The notes under the pieces were generated by a model, which worked only from the letters and a program-made list of their open reading frames with translations, ran no database searches and was not told the DNA's origin. Below, piece by piece: positions 21,328-31,544 of a stretch of DNA of 64,000 bases (position 1 is the first letter of the stretch; the number at the start of each line of letters is the position of its first letter). The position numbers and the translations under genes are program-made. Source of the DNA: Prosthecobacter sp. (lineage in GTDB: Bacteria > Verrucomicrobiota > Verrucomicrobiia > Verrucomicrobiales > Verrucomicrobiaceae); assembly GCF_034366625.1 (NCBI RefSeq), contig NZ_JAXMIH010000023.1, positions 434,001 through 498,000 of the forward strand, in the 5' to 3' direction.

Positions 21328-22515
21328 TCAGCGGGAAGCGGCGGCGCTCCATTCGTCGAGCTTCTGCTTCAGCAGTTCCTTGGAGGGCAGGTAGAGCTGA
21401 TACTCCTTGGCGTGGATGTTGGCGTCTTTCGGCAGGGTGAGTTCGACGACGGTCTTTTTGGCGGATTTGCAGAGGAGGAGGCCGATGGTGGGGTTTTCCT
21501 CCGGGAGCTTCACCTCGCGGTCGTAGTAGTTCACATACATCTGCATCTGGCCGAGGTCCTGATGCGTGAGCTTGTCGAGCTTGAGGTCGATGATGACGTA
21601 GCAGCGGAGGAGGCGGTTGTAGAAGACGAGGTCCACGAAGTAGTGGTCCTCATCGAAGGTGAAGCGCTTCTGGCGGGCCTCGAAGAGGAAGCCTTTGCCG
21701 AGTTCGAGGAGGAAGTGCTCCAGGCGATTGATGATGGCCTGCTCGAGGTCGGTCTCGGAGTAGCTGGTCTGCGCATCGAGGCCGAGGAACTCGAGCACGA
21801 GCGGTTCCTTCAGCAAATCCTCCGGTCTGACGATGACCTGGCCTTCCTTGGCGAGCTTACGGATGCCTTCCTTGTCGCGGCTGAGCGCGAGGCGCTCGTA
21901 GAGGCAGGAGGCTTTCTGGCGCTTGAGTTCGCGAACATCCCAGTCTGCCTGACGGGATTCAATTTCATAGAAGCTGCGTTCGTCCGGATCCTTGATGGTC
22001 ATGAGCACGACGTAGTGCGACCAACTGAGGGTGAAGGGAGATTTGCCAGACGGCGTCTGGCGAATTGAGGTGGGGATCAATTTCCCAGACGCTGTCTGGG
22101 GAATCTCTGACGAGGCGGATTTTTCAGACAGTGTCTGAAGAATTCCGGTGCCACCCAATTTTTCAGACGCTGTCTGAAAAATCTGAGCCCGATCCTGCCA
22201 AACGAGAAAGAACCGCCTCATCTGAGAAAGGTTCACGGCTGAAAACCCTCTCCCAAACTCCTCCGTGAGCCGCGCAGACAGCTCCTTCAACAGCTCCGCA
22301 CCATAGGCCGCACGCTTCGCGCCATTTTGCTCGTGCTCGACGATGCGGCGGCCGATTTCGAAGTTGGTCATCACCTGGAAGGTGTCCACGACGGTGGACA
22401 CGCCGCGCCGGGCGCTCTGGATGAGCTGGCGGACTTCGGTGAGGAGGGAGGTGAGGCCGTCCGGCTTCGTTTTGGCCGGGGTGATCGCTTTTTTGGAGAC
22501 GGACGGCTTTTTCAT
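21328..22515 (-). CDS. YhcG/DUF1016 PD-(D/E)XK nuclease domain protein
   Basis: The 395-residue protein has the DUF1016 N-terminal helical domain (residues about 20-105, ending F-S-A-V-N-L-S-Q-M-R-R-F). The C-terminal nuclease-like core has F-V-D-L-V-F-Y-N at about residue 290 and I-I-D-L-K-L, the PD-(D/E)XK pattern, then G-Q-M-Q-M-Y-V-N-Y-Y-D. Between the domains (residues 112-163) lie four in-frame 13-residue repeats, an expansion. The gene starts 3 nt after thiC, so it may be transcribed from the thiamine riboswitch promoter. YhcG-like proteins are linked to defence or DNA processing; the precise target is unknown. Confidence 0.85.
   Translation of the reverse strand: MKKPSVSKKAITPAKTKPDGLTSLLTEVRQLIQSARRGVSTVVDTFQVMTNFEIGRRIVEHEQNGAKRAAYGAELLKELSARLTEEFGRGFSAVNLSQMRRFFLVWQDRAQIFQTASEKLGGTGILQTLSEKSASSEIPQTASGKLIPTSIRQTPSGKSPFTLSWSHYVVLMTIKDPDERSFYEIESRQADWDVRELKRQKASCLYERLALSRDKEGIRKLAKEGQVIVRPEDLLKEPLVLEFLGLDAQTSYSETDLEQAIINRLEHFLLELGKGFLFEARQKRFTFDEDHYFVDLVFYNRLLRCYVIIDLKLDKLTHQDLGQMQMYVNYYDREVKLPEENPTIGLLLCKSAKKTVVELTLPKDANIHAKEYQLYLPSKELLKQKLDEWSAAASR
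22027..22182 (-). repeat. Four tandem in-frame 39-nt repeats with palindromic cores
   Basis: Palindromes centred at 22053, 22092, 22131 and 22170 are spaced exactly 39 nt (13 codons). Each has the form CAGAC-NNN-GTCTG with 7-8-bp arms. They encode I-F-Q-T-A-S-E-K, I-L-Q-T-L-S-E-K, I-P-Q-T-A-S-G-K and I-R-Q-T-P-S-G-K at residues 112-163. Each could form a hairpin in the mRNA. Confidence 0.9.
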
Positions 22516-22518
22516 GGA

Positions 22519-24642
<2,124 letters not shown>

Positions 24643-24753
24643 CGTAACGAGGCGGATTGTCCGGCTGCAATGGCGAAGGTCAAAGGCAATTTCCAGAGCC
24701 AGCGGCCTGTCTGGGGGAGGGCCTAAAGGTAAAGGAAGGGGAAATGAATTGCT

Positions 24754-24774
24754 GTATTATGGAATTTATAATAC
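24754..24774. promoter_or_regulatory. Inverted repeat upstream of the haloperoxidase-like gene
   Basis: GTATTAT (24754-24760) and ATAATAC (24768-24774) form a perfect 7-bp inverted repeat with a 7-nt spacer, 23 nt upstream of the ATG at 24797. It could be an operator or overlap a -10 element (TATAAT-like). No regulator is known. Confidence 0.45.
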
Positions 24775-24796
24775 GGTACACGGTTACCTCCTCGTG

Positions 24797-26158
24797 ATGC
24801 CCCCTCTTCGTCATCCTTTTTCCCGCCTGCTGGCAAGTGCCGCACTGCTGCTGACCTCAGTCACGGCGGTGCGTGCGGACCTTGTCACGGAATGGAATGC
24901 GCTGGCGCTGACCACGATGCGCACGGGCACCGAGGCCCCGGTGATGGCGCGTGATCTGGCGATCCTGCATACCTCGATCTACAACGCTTCGGAAACCATT
25001 CGCGGCGGCTATCAGACCTACGGCTTCGGCAGCTACGTCGCGCCAGGGTCGGGCCCGGCGGGAGCCTCCTATGAGGCGGCGATGGTCGCGGCGGCGAACA
25101 CGGTGATGCAGAGCCTGTATTCGGGATCGAGCGCGGCATTCACCTCGCTCTACACCACGCAGCTCGGTGCGATTGCCGACGGGCAGGCGAAGGACGACGG
25201 CATCGCCTGGGGCATCAGCATCGCGAATGACATGCTGACCTGGCGCTCGACAGATGGTGCCTCGACGGCGGCCGGCACGCCGTACTCACCGGTCGGAACC
25301 GCCGGCTACTGGGCGCAAACGTCTGCCTCAGGGGCCTTGCTGCCGGGCTGGGGAACGGTGGGAACCTTTGCGATTCCAGGCACGGGAGCCTACATGAGCA
25401 CGCTGCCGGGCGGCACGCTCACATCGTATTTGCTGACGGGCCAGTATGCCACGGACTACAATCAGGTGAAGGACATCGGTTCCTCCTTCAGCCTCACGCG
25501 CACCTCCGACGAGACGAACCAGGCCTACTTCTGGGCGGCGGGCGATGACACGGTCAAGACCACCGGCATGTGGAATCAAGTGGCGGAAACGGCGGCCGCG
25601 AGCGCCGGACTCTCCGTCACGGACACCGCACGTTTGTTTGCGGCGGTGAATGTGGCGATGGCGGATGCAGGCATCACCGCCATGGCCACGAGCTATGACA
25701 CGCAGTTCTGGCGCCCTGAAACCGCCATCGCGAACGGTGATGCCGATGGCAATGGCAGCACCGATGTGGATGTGGCCTGGACGCCGCTGATCACCTCCCC
25801 CTCGTTTCCTGAATACGTGGCACTTGGCAGCACGATCAGCGAGGCCGCCGCCACGGTCCTTGCCTCCTATCTTGGTGACAGTGTCGCCTTCAGTCTGGGC
25901 AGCGACATCAATGGCGACGGCAGCACCGATCTGACGCGCAATTACACCAGTTTCAGCCAGGCGGCGGATGAGGCGGTGCTCAGCGGCATCTACGGCGGAT
26001 ATCAGTTTGGCACGTCAGCCACGGACGGACAGCTCATCGGCAGCGCCGTGGGAGATTATGTGGTGGGCAACAATTTCGCCCTCGTGCCGGAGCCTGCGGG
26101 AGTGCTGCTGGTGATGCTCGGCGCCGGTCTGTTTCTCTTCGGCCCACGCCGTCGCTAG
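24797..26158 (+). CDS. Vanadium haloperoxidase-like PEP-CTERM protein with altered active site
   Basis: 453 residues with a signal peptide ending near V-R-A-D and a C-terminal V-P-E-P then hydrophobic then R-R-R, a PEP-CTERM sorting signal. The body matches the bacterial vanadium-dependent haloperoxidase/PAP2-like family: Y-F-W-A-A-G-D-D-T, M-W-N-Q and F-W-R-P-E-T-A-I (Arg306). However, the usual P-S-G-H is A-L-G-S at 342-345, so the catalytic His is missing. The usual S-R-I-Y-G-G-I-H-F is S-G-I-Y-G-G-Y-Q-F at 396-404, so Arg and His are replaced. It is therefore probably not a working haloperoxidase. The ATG at 24797 is chosen because the signal peptide starts there. Confidence 0.75.
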   Translation: MPPLRHPFSRLLASAALLLTSVTAVRADLVTEWNALALTTMRTGTEAPVMARDLAILHTSIYNASETIRGGYQTYGFGSYVAPGSGPAGASYEAAMVAAANTVMQSLYSGSSAAFTSLYTTQLGAIADGQAKDDGIAWGISIANDMLTWRSTDGASTAAGTPYSPVGTAGYWAQTSASGALLPGWGTVGTFAIPGTGAYMSTLPGGTLTSYLLTGQYATDYNQVKDIGSSFSLTRTSDETNQAYFWAAGDDTVKTTGMWNQVAETAAASAGLSVTDTARLFAAVNVAMADAGITAMATSYDTQFWRPETAIANGDADGNGSTDVDVAWTPLITSPSFPEYVALGSTISEAAATVLASYLGDSVAFSLGSDINGDGSTDLTRNYTSFSQAADEAVLSGIYGGYQFGTSATDGQLIGSAVGDYVVGNNFALVPEPAGVLLVMLGAGLFLFGPRRR

Positions 26159-26187
26159 ATCACGTTCAACGCGGGCGTTTCTTCGCG

Positions 26188-27372
26188 ATGCATCCCCTCG
26201 CACGTTCTATTGTTTTTACCCTCGTTCTGTATCCCGCGCTGCTTCACGCTCTGGATGAGGCGAAGCTCGCCGCCATTCACCCAGCGATGGAGGCGGCGGT
26301 GCAGGCGAAGCAGGCCGCGGGCATCGTTACGCTGGTGATGGAGAAGGGGAAGATCGTTCATCACGCCGCCGCAGGCATGGCCGATGTGGCGAAAGGCCGG
26401 ACGATGGAGAAAGACGCGCTGTTCTGGATCGCCTCGATGACGAAATCGGTCAACGCCACCGCCATCATGGTGCTCGTCGATGAAGGCAAGCTTGCGCTCG
26501 ATGAACCGGCCTCCAAATGGCTGCCGGAACTGGCGAAGGTGAAACTCGCCGATGGCAGCGCACCCGAAAAGCCCATCACGCTGCGCATGCTGCTGAGCCA
26601 CACGGCGGGCATTGCGTTTCCCTCACGCAAACCGACCGACGGGGCGATTTCGCTGAAGGCTTACGTCGCCACGTTGATCAAGACGCCGCTCGCCTTCCAG
26701 CCCGGCAGTGCCTACGAGTATGGTTTTGGGCCCACGGTGGCCGGTCACATCCTCGAAATAGCCTCCGGCATGAAGTATGACGCGTTTCTGAAAGCAAAAC
26801 TCTTTGGTCCGCTCGGCATGCAGGACACGCTGTTCAATCCTGATGACGCGCATCGCGCCCGCATCGCCCGCACCTATAAGATGGACGACGAAACGCACGA
26901 ACTCGCGCCCGGCTACAATCCCTTTGTCACCAGCGAGGCCAGCGTCACCCACATGGTGGAGCCGTCCGGCGGTTTGTTTTCTACCGCCGCCGACATGGGC
27001 CGCTTCTATGCGATGATTGCCAACAGCGGTGAGCTGGATGGCACGCGCATTCTCAGTGAAAAAGCCGTGCGCGACATGACGACGCCGGTGACCGCCGGCG
27101 GCAAACCGCTCAACTATGCCTGCGGCTGGCAGGTGAACATCCAGGCACAGCGGGTGAACGCACAGATGCCGGTGGGCAGTTTTGGTCATGGCGGGGCTTT
27201 TGCGACCAACGGCTGCATTGATCCTCAGAGCAAGATCGTCACGGTGTTCATGGTGCAAAACGTCCTCGTGCCCGACAGCGGCAGGCCGAAGGATGCCTTT
27301 CAACACCTGGTGATGGAAGCGGCTGGCATCCAGGTGGTGTCACCGCCTGTGGCGAAGAAGAAAGACAAGTGA
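26188..27372 (+). CDS. Serine beta-lactamase-family hydrolase (class C-like fold)
   Basis: 394 residues with an N-terminal signal peptide (residues 1-21). The catalytic S-x-x-K is A-S-M-T-K, with Ser83 and Lys86. The second motif position reads Y-E-Y-G-F (176-180), so the usual Y-x-N lacks its Asn or is displaced. The late G-S-F-G-H-G-G is the H/K-x-G strand. This is the beta-lactamase-related (Pfam Beta-lactamase) family of esterases and peptidases common in Verrucomicrobia; it need not confer antibiotic resistance. It starts 29 nt after the haloperoxidase-like gene. Confidence 0.85.
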   Translation: MHPLARSIVFTLVLYPALLHALDEAKLAAIHPAMEAAVQAKQAAGIVTLVMEKGKIVHHAAAGMADVAKGRTMEKDALFWIASMTKSVNATAIMVLVDEGKLALDEPASKWLPELAKVKLADGSAPEKPITLRMLLSHTAGIAFPSRKPTDGAISLKAYVATLIKTPLAFQPGSAYEYGFGPTVAGHILEIASGMKYDAFLKAKLFGPLGMQDTLFNPDDAHRARIARTYKMDDETHELAPGYNPFVTSEASVTHMVEPSGGLFSTAADMGRFYAMIANSGELDGTRILSEKAVRDMTTPVTAGGKPLNYACGWQVNIQAQRVNAQMPVGSFGHGGAFATNGCIDPQSKIVTVFMVQNVLVPDSGRPKDAFQHLVMEAAGIQVVSPPVAKKKDK

Positions 27373-27475
27373 TCGAGATCGGATTCTGTCCGATTTTGCA
27401 CGAAGGCTAAAAACAAAGCTTGCCCGACATGCGGGCTATTCTTTATCCTCTGGCTTCGTCATGGGAAATTCAGAA

Positions 27476-28276
27476 ATGAACCGACGTGTATTTCTTTCGA
27501 CTGCTTGCACAGCCGTGGCGGGGGCTGTTTTTGCTGAGGAACAGGAGGTCGTGGCTCCCTTGGGGGTGTCATTGAAACAGGAACCCCTGTCCTTTGATTT
27601 CGAGGCGCTGGAGCCGCATCTTGATGCGGCGACGTTGAAGCTGCATCATGCAAAGCATCACGCTGACATCCTCGCCAGGCTGAACACGACGCTGAAGGAG
27701 ATCAACTTGAGTGTGTGCAATGTGACGGCCTTGATGCCTAATATTCGTGGCATGGTACTGCCGTATGATGCACGGCGCACGGTCGTGCGGATGGGAGGGC
27801 CGCCCGAAACGCCGTCTGTCGAGGCACAGAAAGGACTCCGGCTTTATGGAGGAGCCCATATCAATCACACCGCGTTTTGGCGCTTTTTGACGCCACCCGG
27901 AACGGGACCGGCGGGACCGGAGGGCAGGGTGGCCGAGGCGATTGTCCGCGATTTCGGCAGCATGGGTGATTTCAAGGCGGCCTTTACCGATGCTGCGCTG
28001 AAGCATTTTGGATCAGGCTGGGCATTTTTGGTTTATCGTCCGGATGGCAGGCTGGTCATCACCACGACGAAGAACGAGGACAATCCACTGATGGCGGAGT
28101 TCGTGAAGCCGGAACAGCAAGGCAGGTTCATTCTTTGCCTCGACCTGTGGGAGCACTCCTACTATTTGAAGTATCGGAACGACCGCAGAAAGTACATTGA
28201 GGCGTGGTGGAACGTCGTGAACTGGAGCTTCGTGTCCCGTGCGCACGCCATAGTCACGTCCAAGGGGAGCGTCTAA
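27476..28276 (+). CDS. Exported Fe/Mn superoxide dismutase
   Basis: The first 22 residues contain N-R-R-V-F-L and a hydrophobic stretch ending A-V-F-A, a Tat- or Sec-type signal that cytosolic SodA/SodB lack. Metal ligands are visible: His57 in K-L-H-H-A-K-H-H, a His in A-H-I-N-H-T-A-F-W, and Asp and His in C-L-D-L-W-E-H-S-Y-Y. A region of about 30 residues inserted before the second ligand (N-I-R-G-M-V-L onward) is atypical. The ATG at 27461 would add five residues; 27476 has a GGGAAA nearby. It would remove superoxide outside the cytosol. It is unclear whether it uses iron or manganese. Confidence 0.88.
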   Translation: MNRRVFLSTACTAVAGAVFAEEQEVVAPLGVSLKQEPLSFDFEALEPHLDAATLKLHHAKHHADILARLNTTLKEINLSVCNVTALMPNIRGMVLPYDARRTVVRMGGPPETPSVEAQKGLRLYGGAHINHTAFWRFLTPPGTGPAGPEGRVAEAIVRDFGSMGDFKAAFTDAALKHFGSGWAFLVYRPDGRLVITTTKNEDNPLMAEFVKPEQQGRFILCLDLWEHSYYLKYRNDRRKYIEAWWNVVNWSFVSRAHAIVTSKGSV

Positions 28277-28294
28277 AGGTGCTCACAGTTTGCC

Positions 28295-28864
28295 TCAGCG
28301 TGAGAGATAAGGCTCCGGCATCAGCAGCGGTCGCAGCACCATCGGCGTGAGTTCACGCGGCAGCGGTTTCCACGGATAGCGGTCTTTGGCAACCTTCGCC
28401 CAGGCGAGAACGCCGCAGTGACGCCAGGGGTCGAGGATGATGCCCTCTTCAAAACGCTGGCCTTTGGCGGTGACGACGATGCCGTTGTGCTCCAGCAATT
28501 GAGTGCGCCGCGCCGAGGTGAGGTGCAGGTCCATGCTTTTCAGATTCAAGCGATGAAGAAAGGGGAACAAATCGTCACGCCACTGGTAGCAGAGGCCGCG
28601 TTTGCGCAGCCCGGTGTTGACGAGGCCGTTGTTCATCCACGGAAAGCGCAGCGGCTTGAAATCACGCGCGAGTTCGGCGGAGGTTTCGATGGCGGTGAGG
28701 GCGAGCTGGTCGGCTTCGCGGGCATTGACCGTGGGACTGAGCTGCTGGAGATCGAGGCTGAGACGCCGGGCCTTTTTCTGACGCTCCGCAGGAGTGCCGA
28801 GATTGACGCAGGAGGCGATGAGCAGGGGAAGAAGCAGCGTGGTGAGACGTGAAAAGGCGGACAT
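28295..28864 (-). CDS. Putative lipoprotein, last gene of a four-gene operon
   Basis: The ATG at 28864 starts a type II signal peptide with lipobox L-I-A-S-C at residues 15-19, so the mature protein is probably lipidated. The remaining 170 residues are mostly helical, with W-R-D-D-L-F-P and L-D-P-W-R-H-C-G, and match no family I recognise. It lies 14 nt after the coiled-coil gene and converges with the superoxide dismutase gene. Confidence 0.7.
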   Translation of the reverse strand: MSAFSRLTTLLLPLLIASCVNLGTPAERQKKARRLSLDLQQLSPTVNAREADQLALTAIETSAELARDFKPLRFPWMNNGLVNTGLRKRGLCYQWRDDLFPFLHRLNLKSMDLHLTSARRTQLLEHNGIVVTAKGQRFEEGIILDPWRHCGVLAWAKVAKDRYPWKPLPRELTPMVLRPLLMPEPYLSR

Positions 28865-28878
28865 GCGGAAATGAATGA

Positions 28879-29925
28879 TCAATGAGAAGCGCGGGCGGTT
28901 TCGTGCAGCGCATGGGCCTGCTCCTTCCATTGTTCGCGGGTGGCGCGGCTTTTGAAAGCCAGGAGTTCGCTGAAGGCGCGCAGTTCGTCGTCATCCCATT
29001 GCGCGATCTGCCGCCAGGTGCGGATGCCGTGGGCGCGAAGCTGCTCGCTGATGACTTTTTTGATGCCTTTGATTTGCGTGAGGTCGTCGTCAGGCACGTG
29101 GGCGAGCGCGGCGGCTTTTTCTTCGGTGCGATGCAGCACGCGTGTCTGATTTTGCAGACGTTCAACCTCGCTGGTGGCGGTGAGCAGGCGTTTTTCGCTG
29201 TCGGCCAGGCTGCGGCGCGCCAAGCGGAGTCCGGCGGGATCGGCGGGTGTTTTGCCTTCGAGTTTGCTGATGCGGCGCTGCCAGTCGTCACGTTCCTGGG
29301 TGAGTGTGGCGATGGAGGACAGCTCTGCGGCGAGCCGGGTTTCGAGCGCGGCGATTTTTTCGCGAAGCGTGGTGGGACCGGCTGGCGCTGTCGTTTTGGG
29401 TTTGGCGGGGGTGGTGCGTTTGCGTTTGGGTTTGGCGGGAACTTCGGTTCCGATGGGCAGGGAGACTGGGGCAGCCTCCTGAGCGATTGGCAGGGAACTG
29501 CGCAGGTGATCGAGTTCAGCCTGCGCGGTCGTGAGGGCGGTGGTCGTCTGATCACGCTCAGTGCGGAGGTGATCGCGCTCAGTGCGCAGGTGATCGAGGT
29601 TACGCAGCAGTTTTGCCACTTCCGTTTCGAGCGCCAGGGCGGTTTCGCGTGCTTTGGCGGTTTCGTCCTCGCATCGGAGGGTTTCGGCCCGAGCGGATTT
29701 CAAATCATCACGCAGGGTGCGCAGTTCGTTCTCGGTCTGCTCATGCCGGGCATGGGCCTCGGCATGGTGCAGGGTGTTTCGGGTGTTATCGATTGGAGTC
29801 TCAAGCTCCTTGAGCTGCTTTTGCATGTCGCTGCCGCGCCAGTGCCAGCCAAACCAGGCGAACACTGCGGCGGTGAGGCCGAGCAGCGGTGCGAGGTAGA
29901 GCAGCAGCCAGAGGGTGGAGGACAT
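28879..29925 (-). CDS. Membrane-anchored coiled-coil protein with helix-hairpin-helix C-terminus
   Basis: 348 residues. An N-terminal membrane helix (about residues 3-28) is followed by a long coiled coil (about 35-150) with E-R-D-H-L-R-T repeats, a Pro/Lys/Ala linker (about 155-190) and a second coiled coil to about 265. The C-terminus has D-L-T-Q-I-K-G-I-K-K-V and H-G-I-R-T-W-R-Q-I-A-Q-W, the helix-hairpin-helix module of the COG3743 ('predicted flap endonuclease-1-like') type found in several envelope-linked proteins. Its start overlaps the preceding gene's stop (TGATG), showing translational coupling. A scaffold role is inferred. Confidence 0.7.
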   Translation of the reverse strand: MSSTLWLLLYLAPLLGLTAAVFAWFGWHWRGSDMQKQLKELETPIDNTRNTLHHAEAHARHEQTENELRTLRDDLKSARAETLRCEDETAKARETALALETEVAKLLRNLDHLRTERDHLRTERDQTTTALTTAQAELDHLRSSLPIAQEAAPVSLPIGTEVPAKPKRKRTTPAKPKTTAPAGPTTLREKIAALETRLAAELSSIATLTQERDDWQRRISKLEGKTPADPAGLRLARRSLADSEKRLLTATSEVERLQNQTRVLHRTEEKAAALAHVPDDDLTQIKGIKKVISEQLRAHGIRTWRQIAQWDDDELRAFSELLAFKSRATREQWKEQAHALHETARASH

Positions 29926-31532
29926 CAGCGGGAAATTGGGAGATGGGAAAGATGCAGCCGGAGCTGTTCGATGGCTTCAGCGGAGAGTTCTTCGATGAGA
30001 CCGGCGGGGATGCCGGCAGGTAGCTGGGTAGATTTCGCGAGGCCGCCTGCTTCGATCAGCTCCTGCGTGACGGAGATGTGCGTCCAGGTGCTGCCGGGGG
30101 TGGCGATGGCGAGGACGCCCGCGCTGCCGGCGGAGGGAGGTGGCGGAAGGCTTTTGAGGGTGTGGAGGATGTTGCTGGCTGGCTGGCAGTTGCCACGCAC
30201 ACGGACACCGTCGCTAAGGACAAGAATGCGCGGGCCGTAGGCCTGACGTGCGGCGGCAATGAGCTGCGCGCGCACGGATTCTTCGGCGATCTGGCCGGCG
30301 AGGACGGCCTTCGAGCCGAACAGGGCGAGGGTGATGACGGCGGGCTCGGGTTGAAGGGATGGAGCCGGTGTGTGGGTGCCGTCATCCTGCAGCCAGCCGG
30401 TGAGTGTGGTACTGTCGTGTTGCAGCAGGGCGGGGGCGAGTCCGGCGGGGAGTTCTTTTTTCCAGGACTGCTCAGCAGCGGCGATCTGCCAGTCCACCGG
30501 CTTCCAGGCATCACCACCGAGGCCGAGGAAGAAGGAGCGGGCATTTTTTTCTTTTCCTGAAGGCAGCAAGGCGGTGGTGATGGGGCCGAAGTCGCCAGTG
30601 GGGCGGCGCTGCGGGCTGACGCGGATCTCATCATGGACACGGCGTGGGGCGAAGACGGCTAGGGCTTCATCGAGAATCGCACGTTTCATCGTCACGGAGC
30701 CGACTTCACCGCGCAGGATGACCTGGGAATCGCGTGCTGCGATGAAGAGGTGGCCTGGCGGCAGTCCGGCCAGGCGCGTGCTTTCGGCTTCGGCGAGGTG
30801 CTGCTGCTTGAGCGTGCCGCGCAGTTCGCGCAGAACGGGCAGGACGTTTTGCCGCCATTCAGATTCACTGACGCCGAGGGTGCGTGCTTCAGCGAGCAGC
30901 GCCTCGTCTGTTTTGCTGAGCGACATTTCTTGCCATGGCTGGCCGATACGGGCGAGGTGGGCCTGTGCGGTTGGCTGTGGCGGGGGAACCCCGCGCAGCG
31001 TGGTGGAGACGTTGGCGACCTCGTCGTGGTTGTCTCCATCGGTGCCGGGCGTGCCCTCGGCCATGCCGCCTTTCGCACTCCAGCTTTCCTGCACGCTGTG
31101 CGCTAGGTCACGTGCCTCGTAATCGTTTGCGGCGGTGCCGAGCAGTCGGGCGCGTATGCCGGTGGCGGCCAATAGCAACCAGCCAGGCGGGTAGGGGGCG
31201 ACTTCGACTTCGTTGATCACGGCGCTGACGGGATTGAGGCGCTGGCCGAGGCAGCCGGTCAGCGGTGTGGGCGCGCTCACGAGGTCGCGTACGGCAGCTT
31301 CGATGGTGAGGCGGTCCTGAATCGTGCGCACGCTGCCGGTGAGATGCGCCTGCTGGCCATCGAAGGCGAGGTGCAGCCTGCCGAGACGTTGTGCCAGCGT
31401 GGCCTGCTGTGCGAGCGTGCTCTGAGCGGCAGCCTCAAGATCACGCTGCATGCGTGGCACGAAGATCAACGCGCCGATGAGCCAGAACACGAGCAGAGTC
31501 ACAACGGAAAGAGTCCAGCGCGCGCGAGTCAT
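29925..31532 (-). CDS. Membrane protein with BON-like repeats
   Basis: 535 residues. An N-terminal helix (about residues 7-27) is followed by periplasmic-looking repeats with H-L-T-G-S-V, V-I-L-R-G-E-V-G-S and A-V-L-A-G-Q-I-A-E-E-S-V-R-A-Q-L-I-A-A-A. This is the alternating pattern of BON domains, which bind phospholipid or act in OmpA-like envelope complexes. No OmpA domain is visible. It is coupled to the coiled-coil gene by overlapping stop/start and lies 12 nt after the phosphatase gene. An envelope assembly or sensing role is inferred. Confidence 0.6.
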   Translation of the reverse strand: MTRARWTLSVVTLLVFWLIGALIFVPRMQRDLEAAAQSTLAQQATLAQRLGRLHLAFDGQQAHLTGSVRTIQDRLTIEAAVRDLVSAPTPLTGCLGQRLNPVSAVINEVEVAPYPPGWLLLAATGIRARLLGTAANDYEARDLAHSVQESWSAKGGMAEGTPGTDGDNHDEVANVSTTLRGVPPPQPTAQAHLARIGQPWQEMSLSKTDEALLAEARTLGVSESEWRQNVLPVLRELRGTLKQQHLAEAESTRLAGLPPGHLFIAARDSQVILRGEVGSVTMKRAILDEALAVFAPRRVHDEIRVSPQRRPTGDFGPITTALLPSGKEKNARSFFLGLGGDAWKPVDWQIAAAEQSWKKELPAGLAPALLQHDSTTLTGWLQDDGTHTPAPSLQPEPAVITLALFGSKAVLAGQIAEESVRAQLIAAARQAYGPRILVLSDGVRVRGNCQPASNILHTLKSLPPPPSAGSAGVLAIATPGSTWTHISVTQELIEAGGLAKSTQLPAGIPAGLIEELSAEAIEQLRLHLSHLPISR

Positions 31533-31544
31533 GGCGGGTGGGGA

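Noticed and set aside
22027-22182. A possible CRISPR array
   Set aside because: Period 39 nt is regular, but the units are not identical, there are no distinct spacers, they are in frame within a protein gene and no cas genes are near.
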